Assembly: GCA_002297365.1 (NCBI GenBank)
Contig: DBKT01000013.1
Coordinates: 124,001 to 188,000, forward strand
Reading direction: 5' to 3'
DNA length: 64,000 nucleotides
Source of the DNA: Caryophanales bacterium UBA743
GTDB lineage: Bacteria; Bacillota_I; Bacilli_A; RFN20; CAG-826
Shown: piece after piece, positions 53,981 to 62,396 of the stretch
Layout: each line of letters opens with the position of its first letter
Numbering within the stretch: the first letter of the stretch is position 1
Position numbers and translations under genes: made by a program
The notes under the pieces: model-generated
What the model was told of the DNA's origin: nothing
Seen by the model: the letters and a program-made list of their open reading frames with translations, nothing else
The model's database searches: none

Positions 53981-54064
53981 TTTACCAAAGCAAAAAGAGT
54001 TGAGACGTGTATGCGTTTTGGATGTTTGCAAACACCATTTCATCCAAAGAGAATTGCAGGGTAA

Positions 54065-54083
54065 TATCTATTTATAATAGATA
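54065..54083 (+). promoter_or_regulatory. 19-bp palindrome over a -10 box upstream of rpoD
   Basis: TATCTATTTATAATAGATA is a perfect inverted repeat (8-bp arms, 3-bp centre) containing TATAAT at 54073-54078. It lies 63 bp before the rpoD start, where a repressor or self-regulating site would be expected. Confidence 0.5.
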
Positions 54084-54145
54084 AAACCCTTGATTTCCTT
54101 TTACTTTCACCTTTAAAAGACGTATGATAAAAGAAGGGTAAAACG

Positions 54146-55546
54146 ATGAAAACAGCTAAAGAAACAAAAGAAATTAAAACAACAAAGACGGCCAAAAAGA
54201 AAACAGCCGCTAAAGCCAAAAAAGAAGACGACGAACTTTTTGATCCATCAGAGGAAAAAGATCCTGAAGAAGTCGCTGGCATGGAAGCCATCAAGAAAGA
54301 ATTCTTGAAACGCGCCAAAGAGAATGGCTCCATCAACCAACAGGAAATCTATGATTATATCGATAAGAATCGCCTTGAATTAGAGGACAACGACGTTCAA
54401 GAATTAATGGACTATTTCGCCAAAGAAAATATCAAAATCATCAATGGTGATGAAACCCCTGAAGCAAGCGAACCCACCGATGAAGAGCTTATGAGTGAGT
54501 CATCCGATGACGATATGGATGAAGATGTTGAGGATGCTGACATCGACGATGATTTCCTTAATGTTCAATCTGGCGACGTAAAGGTTAATGACTCCGTTAA
54601 GATGTACTTAAAAGACATCGGACAATATCAATTGTTAACGGTGGAGGAAGAGCAAAAATTCGCAAAGGCCGTCGTTGATGGCGAAGAGGCGAAAAAGAAA
54701 CTTCCAGAAGTCCAAGCCAAAGGCGATCAGAAAGAAATCGATCATTTGAACGAATTAATTGAAGCGGGAAAAGAAGGAAGAGATGCCCTTGTAAATCGCA
54801 ACCTCCGTCTTGTTATCGCTATCGCTAAGAAATATCTTGGACGCGGCATGCCTTTCCTTGATTTGATTCAAGAAGGCAACCAAGGCTTATTGAAGGCCGT
54901 TGAGAAATTCGACTACACCAAAGGCTTTAAATTCTCCACCTATGCAACGTGGTGGATTCGTCAAGCCATCACAAGAGCTATCGCTGATCAAGCCAGAACC
55001 ATCCGTATCCCCGTTCATATGGTGGAAACCATTAACAAGATGACTCGTGTCCAAAGAGCCCTTGTCCAGGAATTGGGAAGAGATCCGACTCCAGAAGAAA
55101 TCTCCGAGAAAATGAATGGCGAATTGACTCCGGCTCAAATTCGCGACGTTCAACGCATTGCTTTGGAACCGGTATCTTTGGATACACCAATCGGTGAAGA
55201 AGATGACTCCAAACTCGGTGATTTCGTTCGTGATGATTCTGAACTTTCTCCAGGCGAATACGCTTCGAAGTCTCTTTTGAAAGAAAGGCTCTATCAAGCT
55301 ATGAGCGAATGTCTTACCGCTCGTGAAGAAAAAGTCTTGCGTTTACGCTATGGTCTTGACGATGGGCGTCTTAGAACCCTTGAAGAGGTTGGCAAGGAAT
55401 TCGACGTTACCCGCGAACGCATTCGTCAAATCGAAGCGAAAGCAATCCGCAAACTTCGCCATCCAACCAGAAGCAAGATGCTAGGGGATTATCGCGATAC
55501 CGCAATCACCACAGGGCCTAGCAACACTCACCATCACGAGGATTAA
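54146..55546 (+). CDS. rpoD: Primary sigma factor (sigma-A)
   Basis: 466 aa. A Lys-rich start is followed by a region 1.1-like part ('NGSINQQEIYDYIDKN') and an acidic linker (about 105-140). Then come region 1.2 ('DSVKMYLKDIGQYQLL'), 2.3-2.4 ('FSTYATWWIRQAITRAIADQ' in part), 3 and 4.2 ('TLEEVGKEFDVTRERIRQIE' in part). It directs RNA polymerase to housekeeping promoters. dnaG, often next to it, is not here. A strong terminator follows. Confidence 0.96.
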   Translation: MKTAKETKEIKTTKTAKKKTAAKAKKEDDELFDPSEEKDPEEVAGMEAIKKEFLKRAKENGSINQQEIYDYIDKNRLELEDNDVQELMDYFAKENIKIINGDETPEASEPTDEELMSESSDDDMDEDVEDADIDDDFLNVQSGDVKVNDSVKMYLKDIGQYQLLTVEEEQKFAKAVVDGEEAKKKLPEVQAKGDQKEIDHLNELIEAGKEGRDALVNRNLRLVIAIAKKYLGRGMPFLDLIQEGNQGLLKAVEKFDYTKGFKFSTYATWWIRQAITRAIADQARTIRIPVHMVETINKMTRVQRALVQELGRDPTPEEISEKMNGELTPAQIRDVQRIALEPVSLDTPIGEEDDSKLGDFVRDDSELSPGEYASKSLLKERLYQAMSECLTAREEKVLRLRYGLDDGRLRTLEEVGKEFDVTRERIRQIEAKAIRKLRHPTRSKMLGDYRDTAITTGPSNTHHHED

Positions 55547-55553
55547 TTCTTTA

Positions 55554-55583
55554 AAACGATAGGGCTCATCTCTATCGTTTTTT
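55554..55583 (+). terminator. Terminator after rpoD
   Basis: AAACGATAG/CTATCGTTT stem with a 9-nt loop, followed by TTT. Confidence 0.85.
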
Positions 55584-55621
55584 ATCGATGTGATTTTATT
55601 TGCAAGGAGGTTTCATTTGCC

Positions 55622-57232
55622 ATGAGCAGAAAATTCTACATTACAACGCCTATTTATTACCCATCTGCCTCTCCCCATCTTGGACACGCTTATTGCACGA
55701 CCATGGCCGATATTATCGCCAGAGGAAAGAGATTAAGAGGCTTCGACACTTATTTCTTGACGGGTCTTGATGAACATGGTGAGAAGATTCAAGAAAACGC
55801 AGCCGCCGCACACGTCACCCCACAAGAATTTGTGGATAATGTTGCTAAGAAGTTCGTATCCCTTTGGGAAACGATGCACATCTCTAATGATGATTTCATT
55901 CGTACTACGCAACCTCGTCACTATAAGACCGTAGAAAAAATCTTTAGCAAATTCTTAGAGGATGATGACGTTTATCTTTCTTCCTACAAAGGATGGTACT
56001 GCGTCCATGAAGAAACATTCTGGACGGATACGCAAGTGGAAGGAGAAAACCATCTTTGCCCTGATTGCCACCGTCCATGCGAACAAAAAGAGGAGCCTGC
56101 TTATTTCTTCCGTTGCTCAAAATACGTCGATGATGTGATGCACATCTTCGATACAGAATCGAAGTTCATTACCCCAGTCGGAAGAAAAACCGAAATGATC
56201 AACAATTTCATCAAACCGGGTTTGAATGATTTGTGTGTCACCCGCACTTCCTTTGACTGGGGCATTCCTGTCAAGGAAGCGCCAGGCCATGTGATCTATG
56301 TCTGGTTGGACGCTTTAACAAACTACATTACGGCTTTAGGGTATTTACAAGACGATGATTCCAAATTCAAAAACTACTGGATGGATCCAAATACGGAAAT
56401 CGTTCATTTAATTGGTGCCGACATCACTCGTTTCCACACAATTTATTGGCCAATGTTCTTAAAGGCTTTGAATCTACGTCAGCCTTCTAGGATTTTCGTC
56501 CATGGCTTAATGATGATGAAAGACGGGAAAATGTCCAAATCCAAAGGGAATGCCATTCCGGTTCCTCCACTCGTGGAACGTTTTGGCGTGGATGCCGTTC
56601 GTTATTACCTTGCTAGAGAAATCGTCTTTGGGCAAGATGGGCAATTCACCCCAGAACAATTCGTCGAGCGTCTTAATATCGATTTGGCCAATAACTTCGG
56701 AAATCTTTTAAATAGAACGGTTTCCATGATCATGAAATATTTCGATGGCGTGATTCCCGAATACAAAGGCGAGCTTAATTCTTTGGATGAAGGCTTAAAG
56801 GAAATGGCGGAAAAAACCGTTAAGTCATATGAGATTCTGAATGACGATTTAAAGGTCACGGAAGCTTATGCGGCGGTTATGGATTTGGTTTCAGCCGCGA
56901 ATAAATACATCGAAGAAAGCGCTCCATGGGTTTTAGCAAAAGATTCTGCAAAGAAAGAGGAACTTGCTTCGTGCATGTCTCATTTGGCCAATGCTATTTT
57001 CTTAGCCGGAACTTTGCTTTCGCCTATTCTTGTGACGAAGAGCGAGAAACTCTTTGATCAACTTGGCGTTCCTGCTTCGATGAGAGATTATGAAACGGCA
57101 ACTCATTTTGGAAGCTTAGGCGGGCAAAAGGTGAATAAGGGTGAGCAGCTTTTCCCACGCTTAGAAGAAGCAAAAGAAGTGGAATTCATTCAAAATCTCA
57201 TGAAAGCGCCTAAAGAAAAAGCGGCCGCATAA
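55622..57232 (+). CDS. metG: Methionyl-tRNA synthetase
   Basis: 536 aa class I synthetase. The HIGH-like 'SASPHLGHAY' (about 17), a zinc knuckle ('CPDCHRPCEQ' in part, then 'FRCSK') and 'GKMSKSKGN' (about 302) are present. It lacks the C-terminal tRNA-binding domain of longer MetG proteins. AAGGAGG is upstream. No T-box leader is visible in the 38 bp between the rpoD terminator and the start. Confidence 0.96.
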   Translation: MSRKFYITTPIYYPSASPHLGHAYCTTMADIIARGKRLRGFDTYFLTGLDEHGEKIQENAAAAHVTPQEFVDNVAKKFVSLWETMHISNDDFIRTTQPRHYKTVEKIFSKFLEDDDVYLSSYKGWYCVHEETFWTDTQVEGENHLCPDCHRPCEQKEEPAYFFRCSKYVDDVMHIFDTESKFITPVGRKTEMINNFIKPGLNDLCVTRTSFDWGIPVKEAPGHVIYVWLDALTNYITALGYLQDDDSKFKNYWMDPNTEIVHLIGADITRFHTIYWPMFLKALNLRQPSRIFVHGLMMMKDGKMSKSKGNAIPVPPLVERFGVDAVRYYLAREIVFGQDGQFTPEQFVERLNIDLANNFGNLLNRTVSMIMKYFDGVIPEYKGELNSLDEGLKEMAEKTVKSYEILNDDLKVTEAYAAVMDLVSAANKYIEESAPWVLAKDSAKKEELASCMSHLANAIFLAGTLLSPILVTKSEKLFDQLGVPASMRDYETATHFGSLGGQKVNKGEQLFPRLEEAKEVEFIQNLMKAPKEKAAA

Positions 57233-57309
57233 TAAAGGAAACACATACATGGGTGCCCTGTGTGGCACTTTCCAGCGTAGCTTAAAGGATGTAAAAGAAA
57301 GGAAAAGCA

Positions 57310-58188
57310 ATGATTCTATCTGTCGGTGAAATATTATTGGACGTGTATGCCAAAGAAAATCCCTCTTCTATAGATATGAAAGGCAGAATTGGAGGGGCTC
57401 CTTTCAATGTTGCGGCCAATATCGCTAGCAATGGTGGAGACGTTTCTTTCTATGGAGCGGTTGGGAAAGACGAATTCGGCTCTTTTTTAGAAAAAGAGGC
57501 CAGAGCGTATCCTTTTCAAAAACTTTTGATTGACGAAACGGAATATCCCACAAGCTTAGCGCTGGTGTCTTTAAATAACGGAGAAAGAAGTTTCTCCTTC
57601 CTTCGAGGAGCGGATTACCATCTCTCTCCGAAGAGGTTGGAAGATTTTTCTTTAAATGCCGGAGATATTATTCATATCGGCTCTTTGATGCTGAATGAAG
57701 AAGAAGGCGGAATCTTCTTTGTTAGAACAAACGGTTTCGCCAAAATGAAAGGCGTTTATCTTTCCTTTGATATGAATTTGCGTTCCGGTTTATTCGAAGA
57801 CCAAGAAGAAGCCAGAGGCGTATATGAAAGCATCTGCTCATGCATTGATTTTCTTAAAGCAAGCGAAGAGGATCTTGAATTCTTAGGGATGAGTGCTGAG
57901 GAATTAAAGAACCATTATATGAAGGAAAAGAGTATTCTTTTTGTTTCCCGTTCTTCCAATGGAAGTGATGTCTATATTGGGAATGAGCATTATTCCGTTC
58001 CATCAAAGAAGATAGATGTGGTTGATTCTACAGGAGCGGGGGATGCGTTTTTTGCCAGAATACTGATGGAATTGGATCAATGCCTAGATCCTTTCTCTCT
58101 TTCCGCTCAAAAATGGAAAGAAGTTTTAATGAAAGCTAACGAAGACGGAGCGGAAGCCTGCTTGCATGAGGGCGCTCTAAAACAATAA
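57310..58188 (+). CDS. PfkB-family sugar kinase (fructokinase-like)
   Basis: 292 aa. It has the start 'VGEILLDVYA', the substrate loop 'GGAPFNVAANIASNGG' and the catalytic anion hole 'DSTGAGDAFFARI' with the base Asp. Overall it is most like bacterial fructokinases, but ribokinase or pseudouridine kinase cannot be excluded. If it were a pseudouridine kinase it would complete the psuG pathway. It is cotranscribed with the methyltransferase gene after it (16 bp). Confidence 0.85.
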   Translation: MILSVGEILLDVYAKENPSSIDMKGRIGGAPFNVAANIASNGGDVSFYGAVGKDEFGSFLEKEARAYPFQKLLIDETEYPTSLALVSLNNGERSFSFLRGADYHLSPKRLEDFSLNAGDIIHIGSLMLNEEEGGIFFVRTNGFAKMKGVYLSFDMNLRSGLFEDQEEARGVYESICSCIDFLKASEEDLEFLGMSAEELKNHYMKEKSILFVSRSSNGSDVYIGNEHYSVPSKKIDVVDSTGAGDAFFARILMELDQCLDPFSLSAQKWKEVLMKANEDGAEACLHEGALKQ

Positions 58189-58204
58189 TGAAAGAATATT
58201 GCCT

Positions 58205-59584
58205 ATGAGAAAGAATGATGAAATACTTCAAAGCAAATTTGAAGGAGCGTGCAGCAAATTAACTTATTTAGGTTTAGGCGAAACCAAATACAAAGACGAA
58301 GTCATTTATGTGCCCGATTTCTATCCCGGAGAAGAAGGAGAGGTCCTTGTTTCTTATAAGAGAAACGGCCAATATTTTGGGAAGCTCCTTTCTCTTAGCA
58401 AACCTTCTAAAGATCGTATTCCATCTGAATGCCCATATTTTAAACAATGTGGTGGATGTATCTTTCAAGATTATTCTTACGAAAAAGAAAAAGAACATAA
58501 ACGCCTTTTAGTCCAAAACCAACTTCATAAAATTACGGGAATTGATGTTGACGTGAATCCTACAATCGGCATGGAAGAGCCATCCCATTACCGTAACAAG
58601 ATTCAGCTTCATTTTGGTAGGGACAAGAACGGCTCAACGGTACTTGGATTCTATAAAGAGGGGACCCATGTAGTATTTCCGGTGAAAAAATGTCTGATTG
58701 AAGACAAAAGGGCCTCAGACATATCTAGCCAAATATTAGCCCTTGTTCGCGATTTAGAAATTCCTCCCTACCAGGAAGAAAACGGCACGGGAGAATTGAA
58801 ACATCTTCTGATTCGCACTTCGTTTCACAAGGAACAGATTTTGTGTGTTTTGGTCACCAAAGATTTGAAATTCGCCAATCGAGACAAGCTAATGACGATG
58901 ATTCAGAGGTGCTGTCCCCAAATAACCACTCTTGTTCAGTCCGTAAACGGCAAGAAAACCAATGTTATTTTGGGAAACAAAGAAGTGGTCCTATATGGCC
59001 CCGGATATATCGAAGATGAATTATGCGGTCTTTCTTTCAAAATCTCCGCACGTTCCTTCTATCAAGTAAATCCTGAAATGACGGAAATCCTTTATGAGAA
59101 AGCTATGGAATTTGCCGATTTAAAGGAGACGGATGTTGTTTTAGATGCCTATTCCGGAATTGGGACGATTGGTCTTATTGCCGCAAAAAACGCTCAAAAA
59201 TCTATAGGGGTGGAGCTTGTTCCTGAGGCAGTTAAGGATTCTATAGAAAATGCCAAGAGAAACGAAATAAGAAACTTTGAAGCGCATGAGGATGATGCGA
59301 CTTCCTTTATTCAAAAGTATGCAAAACTAGGAATGAAAGTGGACGTTTTATTCATGGATCCGCCAAGAAAAGGATCTACACCAGAATTTCTAGCGGCCAC
59401 CAAAGAACTCAAACCTCGCAAAGTCATCTATATAGCCTGTGCTCCTTCCTCCCTAGCTAGGGATTTGAAAGAACTTCTTGAAGATTATTCTCTTGACGCT
59501 ATCCAACCAATTGATATGTTTCCAAGAACAGCACATGTTGAGTGCATCACGTTGCTCTGTCGAAAGGACGTCAAAAACAGTTAA
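58205..59584 (+). CDS. rlmD: 23S rRNA (uracil-C5)-methyltransferase, RlmD/RumA family
   Basis: 459 aa from the ATG at 58205. A TRAM domain (about 1-60) precedes cysteines of a 4Fe-4S site ('CPYFKQCGGC' in part, and 'VKKCLIED'). The SAM site is 'LDAYSGIGTIGL', with catalytic Cys in 'YIACAPSSLARDL'. These enzymes form m5U in 23S rRNA. Whether the target is U747 or U1939 (RlmCD type in Gram-positives) is not clear. It is the last core gene before the restriction cassette. Confidence 0.92.
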   Translation: MRKNDEILQSKFEGACSKLTYLGLGETKYKDEVIYVPDFYPGEEGEVLVSYKRNGQYFGKLLSLSKPSKDRIPSECPYFKQCGGCIFQDYSYEKEKEHKRLLVQNQLHKITGIDVDVNPTIGMEEPSHYRNKIQLHFGRDKNGSTVLGFYKEGTHVVFPVKKCLIEDKRASDISSQILALVRDLEIPPYQEENGTGELKHLLIRTSFHKEQILCVLVTKDLKFANRDKLMTMIQRCCPQITTLVQSVNGKKTNVILGNKEVVLYGPGYIEDELCGLSFKISARSFYQVNPEMTEILYEKAMEFADLKETDVVLDAYSGIGTIGLIAAKNAQKSIGVELVPEAVKDSIENAKRNEIRNFEAHEDDATSFIQKYAKLGMKVDVLFMDPPRKGSTPEFLAATKELKPRKVIYIACAPSSLARDLKELLEDYSLDAIQPIDMFPRTAHVECITLLCRKDVKNS

Positions 59585-59599
59585 AAAAGGCTAAAAATC

Positions 59600-59639
59600 G
59601 AGAGTTTTGACCAATCCAAAAAGGTTGAGGCTCTTTTTT
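59600..59639 (+). terminator. Terminator after rlmD
   Basis: A 13-bp stem with several G:U pairs (GAGAGTTTTGACC / GGTTGAGGCTCTT) with a 10-nt loop, ending in TTTT. It closes the core-gene operon and marks the left side of the cassette. Confidence 0.7.
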
Positions 59640-59876
59640 CTTTGCTGAAAATCCGCTCGGATTCTTCCGAAAACGAAGAAAAACGGCTTTTACTAGTATG
59701 GGGAAACATATCTACACCCCCAATGTCTTGTACAGGTAACTCGTATGCACACTTGGCTTTGCGGGAACATATCAAATAAGGCTTGTTTTTGATGAAAAAT
59801 TAACTTAACATCTCTTTTAAAAGGAAAAATAGCTTTAGAAATGCAAATAAAAACTTTCGCAGAATCATTAGATAAA
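59640..59876. other. Gene-free junction between core genes and the restriction cassette
   Basis: This part of the 346-bp gap between rlmD and the XRE start has no credible gene. The sequence becomes steadily richer in A/T from about 59,760. Two loosely similar segments (GGGGAAACATATC near 59700 and GCGGGAACATATC near 59760) are visible. No insertion sequence, tRNA or clear attachment repeat is seen. Confidence 0.45.
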
Positions 59877-59905
59877 TTTGAAGAGTGAAGATATTTTAGT
59901 ATGAT
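59877..59905 (+). promoter_or_regulatory. Promoter of the restriction-modification operon
   Basis: TTTGAA (59877-59882), exactly 17 bp, TATGAT (59900-59905). Predicted transcription start is near 59912. An ATG at 59901 would then lie upstream of it, which favours the regulator start at 59931. Confidence 0.6.
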
Positions 59906-59930
59906 TAATTATGGAAGGATTGGTGTGCTT

Positions 59931-60134
59931 ATGCAGTTGTCTTTTAATAAATTGTGGAAATTATTGATTGATAGAAATATGAAAAAGAAAGATCTTCAAA
60001 GAGTGGCTGGCATCAGTTCTGCTTCAATCGCTAAATTAGGAAAGAATGAACCTGTTAGTTTGGAGGTTTTGATGAAAATCTGCTACGTTCTCGATTGTAA
60101 TTTTGGCGATATTGTAGATTTCGTTAAAAAATAG
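59931..60134 (+). CDS. Small XRE-family regulator (controller-like) of the R-M cassette
   Basis: 67 aa from the ATG at 59931; the frame stays open back to an ATG at 59901, but that codon overlaps the -10 box. It is almost only a Cro/C1 helix-turn-helix: 'LWKLLIDRNMKKKDLQRVAG' in part, then 'ISSASIAKLGKNEPVSLEVL'. Such short XRE proteins often accompany m5C methylases and time the expression of the nuclease. It is 9 bp ahead of the first methylase. Confidence 0.85.
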   Translation: MQLSFNKLWKLLIDRNMKKKDLQRVAGISSASIAKLGKNEPVSLEVLMKICYVLDCNFGDIVDFVKK

Positions 60135-60143
60135 AGGTGTGAA

Positions 60144-61247
60144 ATGAAAACTTTAAGAATAGGTACCGTTTTCAGCGGTATTGGCGCGCCTGAACAAGCT
60201 CTTTTTAGAATGGGAATAAAAACCCAAATTGTGTTCGCGTGTGATAACGGCGAGATTGAATTGAAAGAATCTGTAGAAGACATAAAGAAAATGATTGCTG
60301 GAAAGAGCGATAGCCAAAGCAATAAGATTATTAAAACTCTATATAAAAACACAAATAAAAAGAACTATGTTAAGCAAAGCTATTTTGCAAACTACGACAT
60401 CAAAGAGAAAGACTGGTACGATGATATTAGATTTTTAAATGGTGAAAAATACGTAGATAAAATTGATTTGTTGGTGGGAGGAAGTCCTTGTCAAAGCTTT
60501 TCAATCATAGGGAAGAGAGCCGGATTGGAGGACACAAGAGGAACGTTGTTTTACGATTATGCTAGGTTGATAAATCAAACAAAGCCAAAAGTTTTTGTTT
60601 ATGAAAATGTTCCAGGAATGCTAGTTCACGACCATGGCAATACATGGAAGGTTATATATTCAGTTTTTAAAAGCTTGGGATATAGCGTGTACAAAAGCGT
60701 CTTAAACGCTAAAGATTATGGTATTCCACAAAATAGAAAAAGGCTTTTCGTTGTCGGGTTCAAAGATACGTCAGCAAATTTCTCGTTTCCAAAAGAACAA
60801 GATTTAAATAAGACGATGTTTGACTATCTCGAAAAAGAAGTTGATGCAAAACATTACTTGGGTAAAAAGGGCTTCGAGTTTGTGACTAATCCTAAATACA
60901 GAAATAGAGCTAGAGTTAATTCGGATATTGTCCAAACCGAGAAAGCGAATCAGCAGTTTAATTGGAATGGTGACTTTGTTTTTGAAACCTTAGACGAAAT
61001 CAAAGAAAAAAGTAATTACGAACAAATCTTGGAAAGAGCATATGTTTCCAATTGGAATGGGGGGAAAGGTGTTATAAGGCAATTGTCTCATAGGGAATGC
61101 CTTAGATTAATGGGTTTCTCCGATTCTTTTAAAATCGTGGTTCCTAATGTTCCTGCTTATAGACAAGCAGGCAACTCAATTGTTGTCGATGTTCTTGTTG
61201 CTTTGTTTAACAGTATTTTTAAGGCGGTGAACATTTATGAAGATTAA
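60144..61247 (+). CDS. DNA (cytosine-5)-methyltransferase 1
   Basis: 367 aa. Motif I 'GTVFSGIGAPEQAL' (7-20), the catalytic Cys116 in 'VGGSPCQSFS', motif VI 'YENVPGML', motif VIII 'YGIPQNRKRLFVVGF' and C-terminal motif X 'AYRQAGNSIVVDVL' are intact. The target-recognition region is about 235-310. A charged insert of about 60 residues between motifs I and IV ('NKKNYVKQSYFANY') also occurs in the second enzyme. GAGGTG precedes the start. It overlaps the next gene by 11 bp. Confidence 0.93.
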   Translation: MKTLRIGTVFSGIGAPEQALFRMGIKTQIVFACDNGEIELKESVEDIKKMIAGKSDSQSNKIIKTLYKNTNKKNYVKQSYFANYDIKEKDWYDDIRFLNGEKYVDKIDLLVGGSPCQSFSIIGKRAGLEDTRGTLFYDYARLINQTKPKVFVYENVPGMLVHDHGNTWKVIYSVFKSLGYSVYKSVLNAKDYGIPQNRKRLFVVGFKDTSANFSFPKEQDLNKTMFDYLEKEVDAKHYLGKKGFEFVTNPKYRNRARVNSDIVQTEKANQQFNWNGDFVFETLDEIKEKSNYEQILERAYVSNWNGGKGVIRQLSHRECLRLMGFSDSFKIVVPNVPAYRQAGNSIVVDVLVALFNSIFKAVNIYED

Positions 61248-62379
61248 AGTAGCAACTATATTTAGTGGCATTGGTGCAATTGAATTTGCCTTAAAAAGAA
61301 TGCACATCGATCACGAATTGGTTTTTGCGTGTGATAATGGCGAACGAGATGTATCCTACGATATTGATAAAGAAAGAGAAGAAATAAAGAAATTGTCATC
61401 TAAAGACGAAAAAAGAAAGTATGTCGATGACCTTTATGATAAATTGACAACTAAAAAGAATTATGTCGAACAAAGCTATTTAGCAAACTACCACCAAATT
61501 ACAAAAGATAAGTATTATCAGGATGTTGTTTTGCTGGATGGCAAAGATTATGAAAACGAGGTTGATTTATTTGTTGGTGGCAGCCCATGCCAAAGCTTTT
61601 CATCCGTCGGTTTCCAAGGAGGCCTCGAAGATGCTCGTGGTACTTTGTTTTATGAATTTGCGAGGCTTGTTCAAGAAATTCAACCCAAGGTTTTCATCTA
61701 TGAGAATGTTAGAAATTTGCTGAAACATGATGGTGGAAAGACCTGGAAGGTAATAAAAGGTATTTTTGATCACTTGGGGTATGATTATAGGTACGACGTG
61801 TTAAATGCATCCGATTACGGTATACCGCAAACACGAAGAAGACTTTTCGTTGTTGGTTTTAGAAGAGATTTAGGAATTGATTTGAATCACGTTTTTATCT
61901 TTCCACCAGTAACTAAAGAACTTCGATACACAATGAAAGATTTTTCCATCAATAATTGTGATTTTGGTTTCATGTCGGCTAATCGACGAGGAGAAATTGT
62001 TATCAAGAAAAAGCCAGGCATGCCAGATCCAAAATATACTTTAAGCCCAAAGCTATATTCTTATGTTATGAAGACAGGAACGAAAGATTGGAAACAAAAA
62101 GTCGAGATAAACTTAGATATTGCGAGAACACTCCTCAAAACTATGGGGAATAGGCATAGAGCTGGCGTGGATAATTACGTCTCTTTCGATGGTACTGAGA
62201 ATTTAGGAAGCGTTCGCATGCTAACCGAAAGAGAGGCCCATAGATTGATGGGATTTACAGATGATTATAAAATAGTCGTATCTAGAGCACAGGCATATAA
62301 ACAGGCGGGCAACTCAATTGTTGTCGATGTCTTAATGTCCATTGTTCAATCGATTTTAAATACTGGCGTGTTTGATTAG
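61237..62379 (+). CDS. DNA (cytosine-5)-methyltransferase 2
   Basis: 380 aa. It is a paralogue of the preceding enzyme: 'IFSGIGAIEFAL' (8-19), Cys118 in 'VGGSPCQSFS', 'GIPQTRRRLFVVGF' and the same end 'QAGNSIVVDVL'. The shared 'TKKNYVEQSYLANY' insert is kept, while the recognition region (about 240-320) differs. Two such enzymes side by side usually protect the two strands of an asymmetric site. The start lies in the end of gene 1, so translation is coupled. Confidence 0.93.
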   Translation: MKIKVATIFSGIGAIEFALKRMHIDHELVFACDNGERDVSYDIDKEREEIKKLSSKDEKRKYVDDLYDKLTTKKNYVEQSYLANYHQITKDKYYQDVVLLDGKDYENEVDLFVGGSPCQSFSSVGFQGGLEDARGTLFYEFARLVQEIQPKVFIYENVRNLLKHDGGKTWKVIKGIFDHLGYDYRYDVLNASDYGIPQTRRRLFVVGFRRDLGIDLNHVFIFPPVTKELRYTMKDFSINNCDFGFMSANRRGEIVIKKKPGMPDPKYTLSPKLYSYVMKTGTKDWKQKVEINLDIARTLLKTMGNRHRAGVDNYVSFDGTENLGSVRMLTEREAHRLMGFTDDYKIVVSRAQAYKQAGNSIVVDVLMSIVQSILNTGVFD

Positions 62380-62396
62380 GTTGAGGAGGAAGAGCA

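Noticed and set aside
57253..57275. GTGCC/GGCAC hairpin between metG and the PfkB gene
   Set aside because: The stem is only 5 bp and the tail TTTCC is poor, so it is not listed as a terminator.
59581..59775. 64-codon minus-strand frame after rlmD
   Set aside because: No ribosome-binding site, it covers the rlmD terminator, and no transposase or other family could be recognised.
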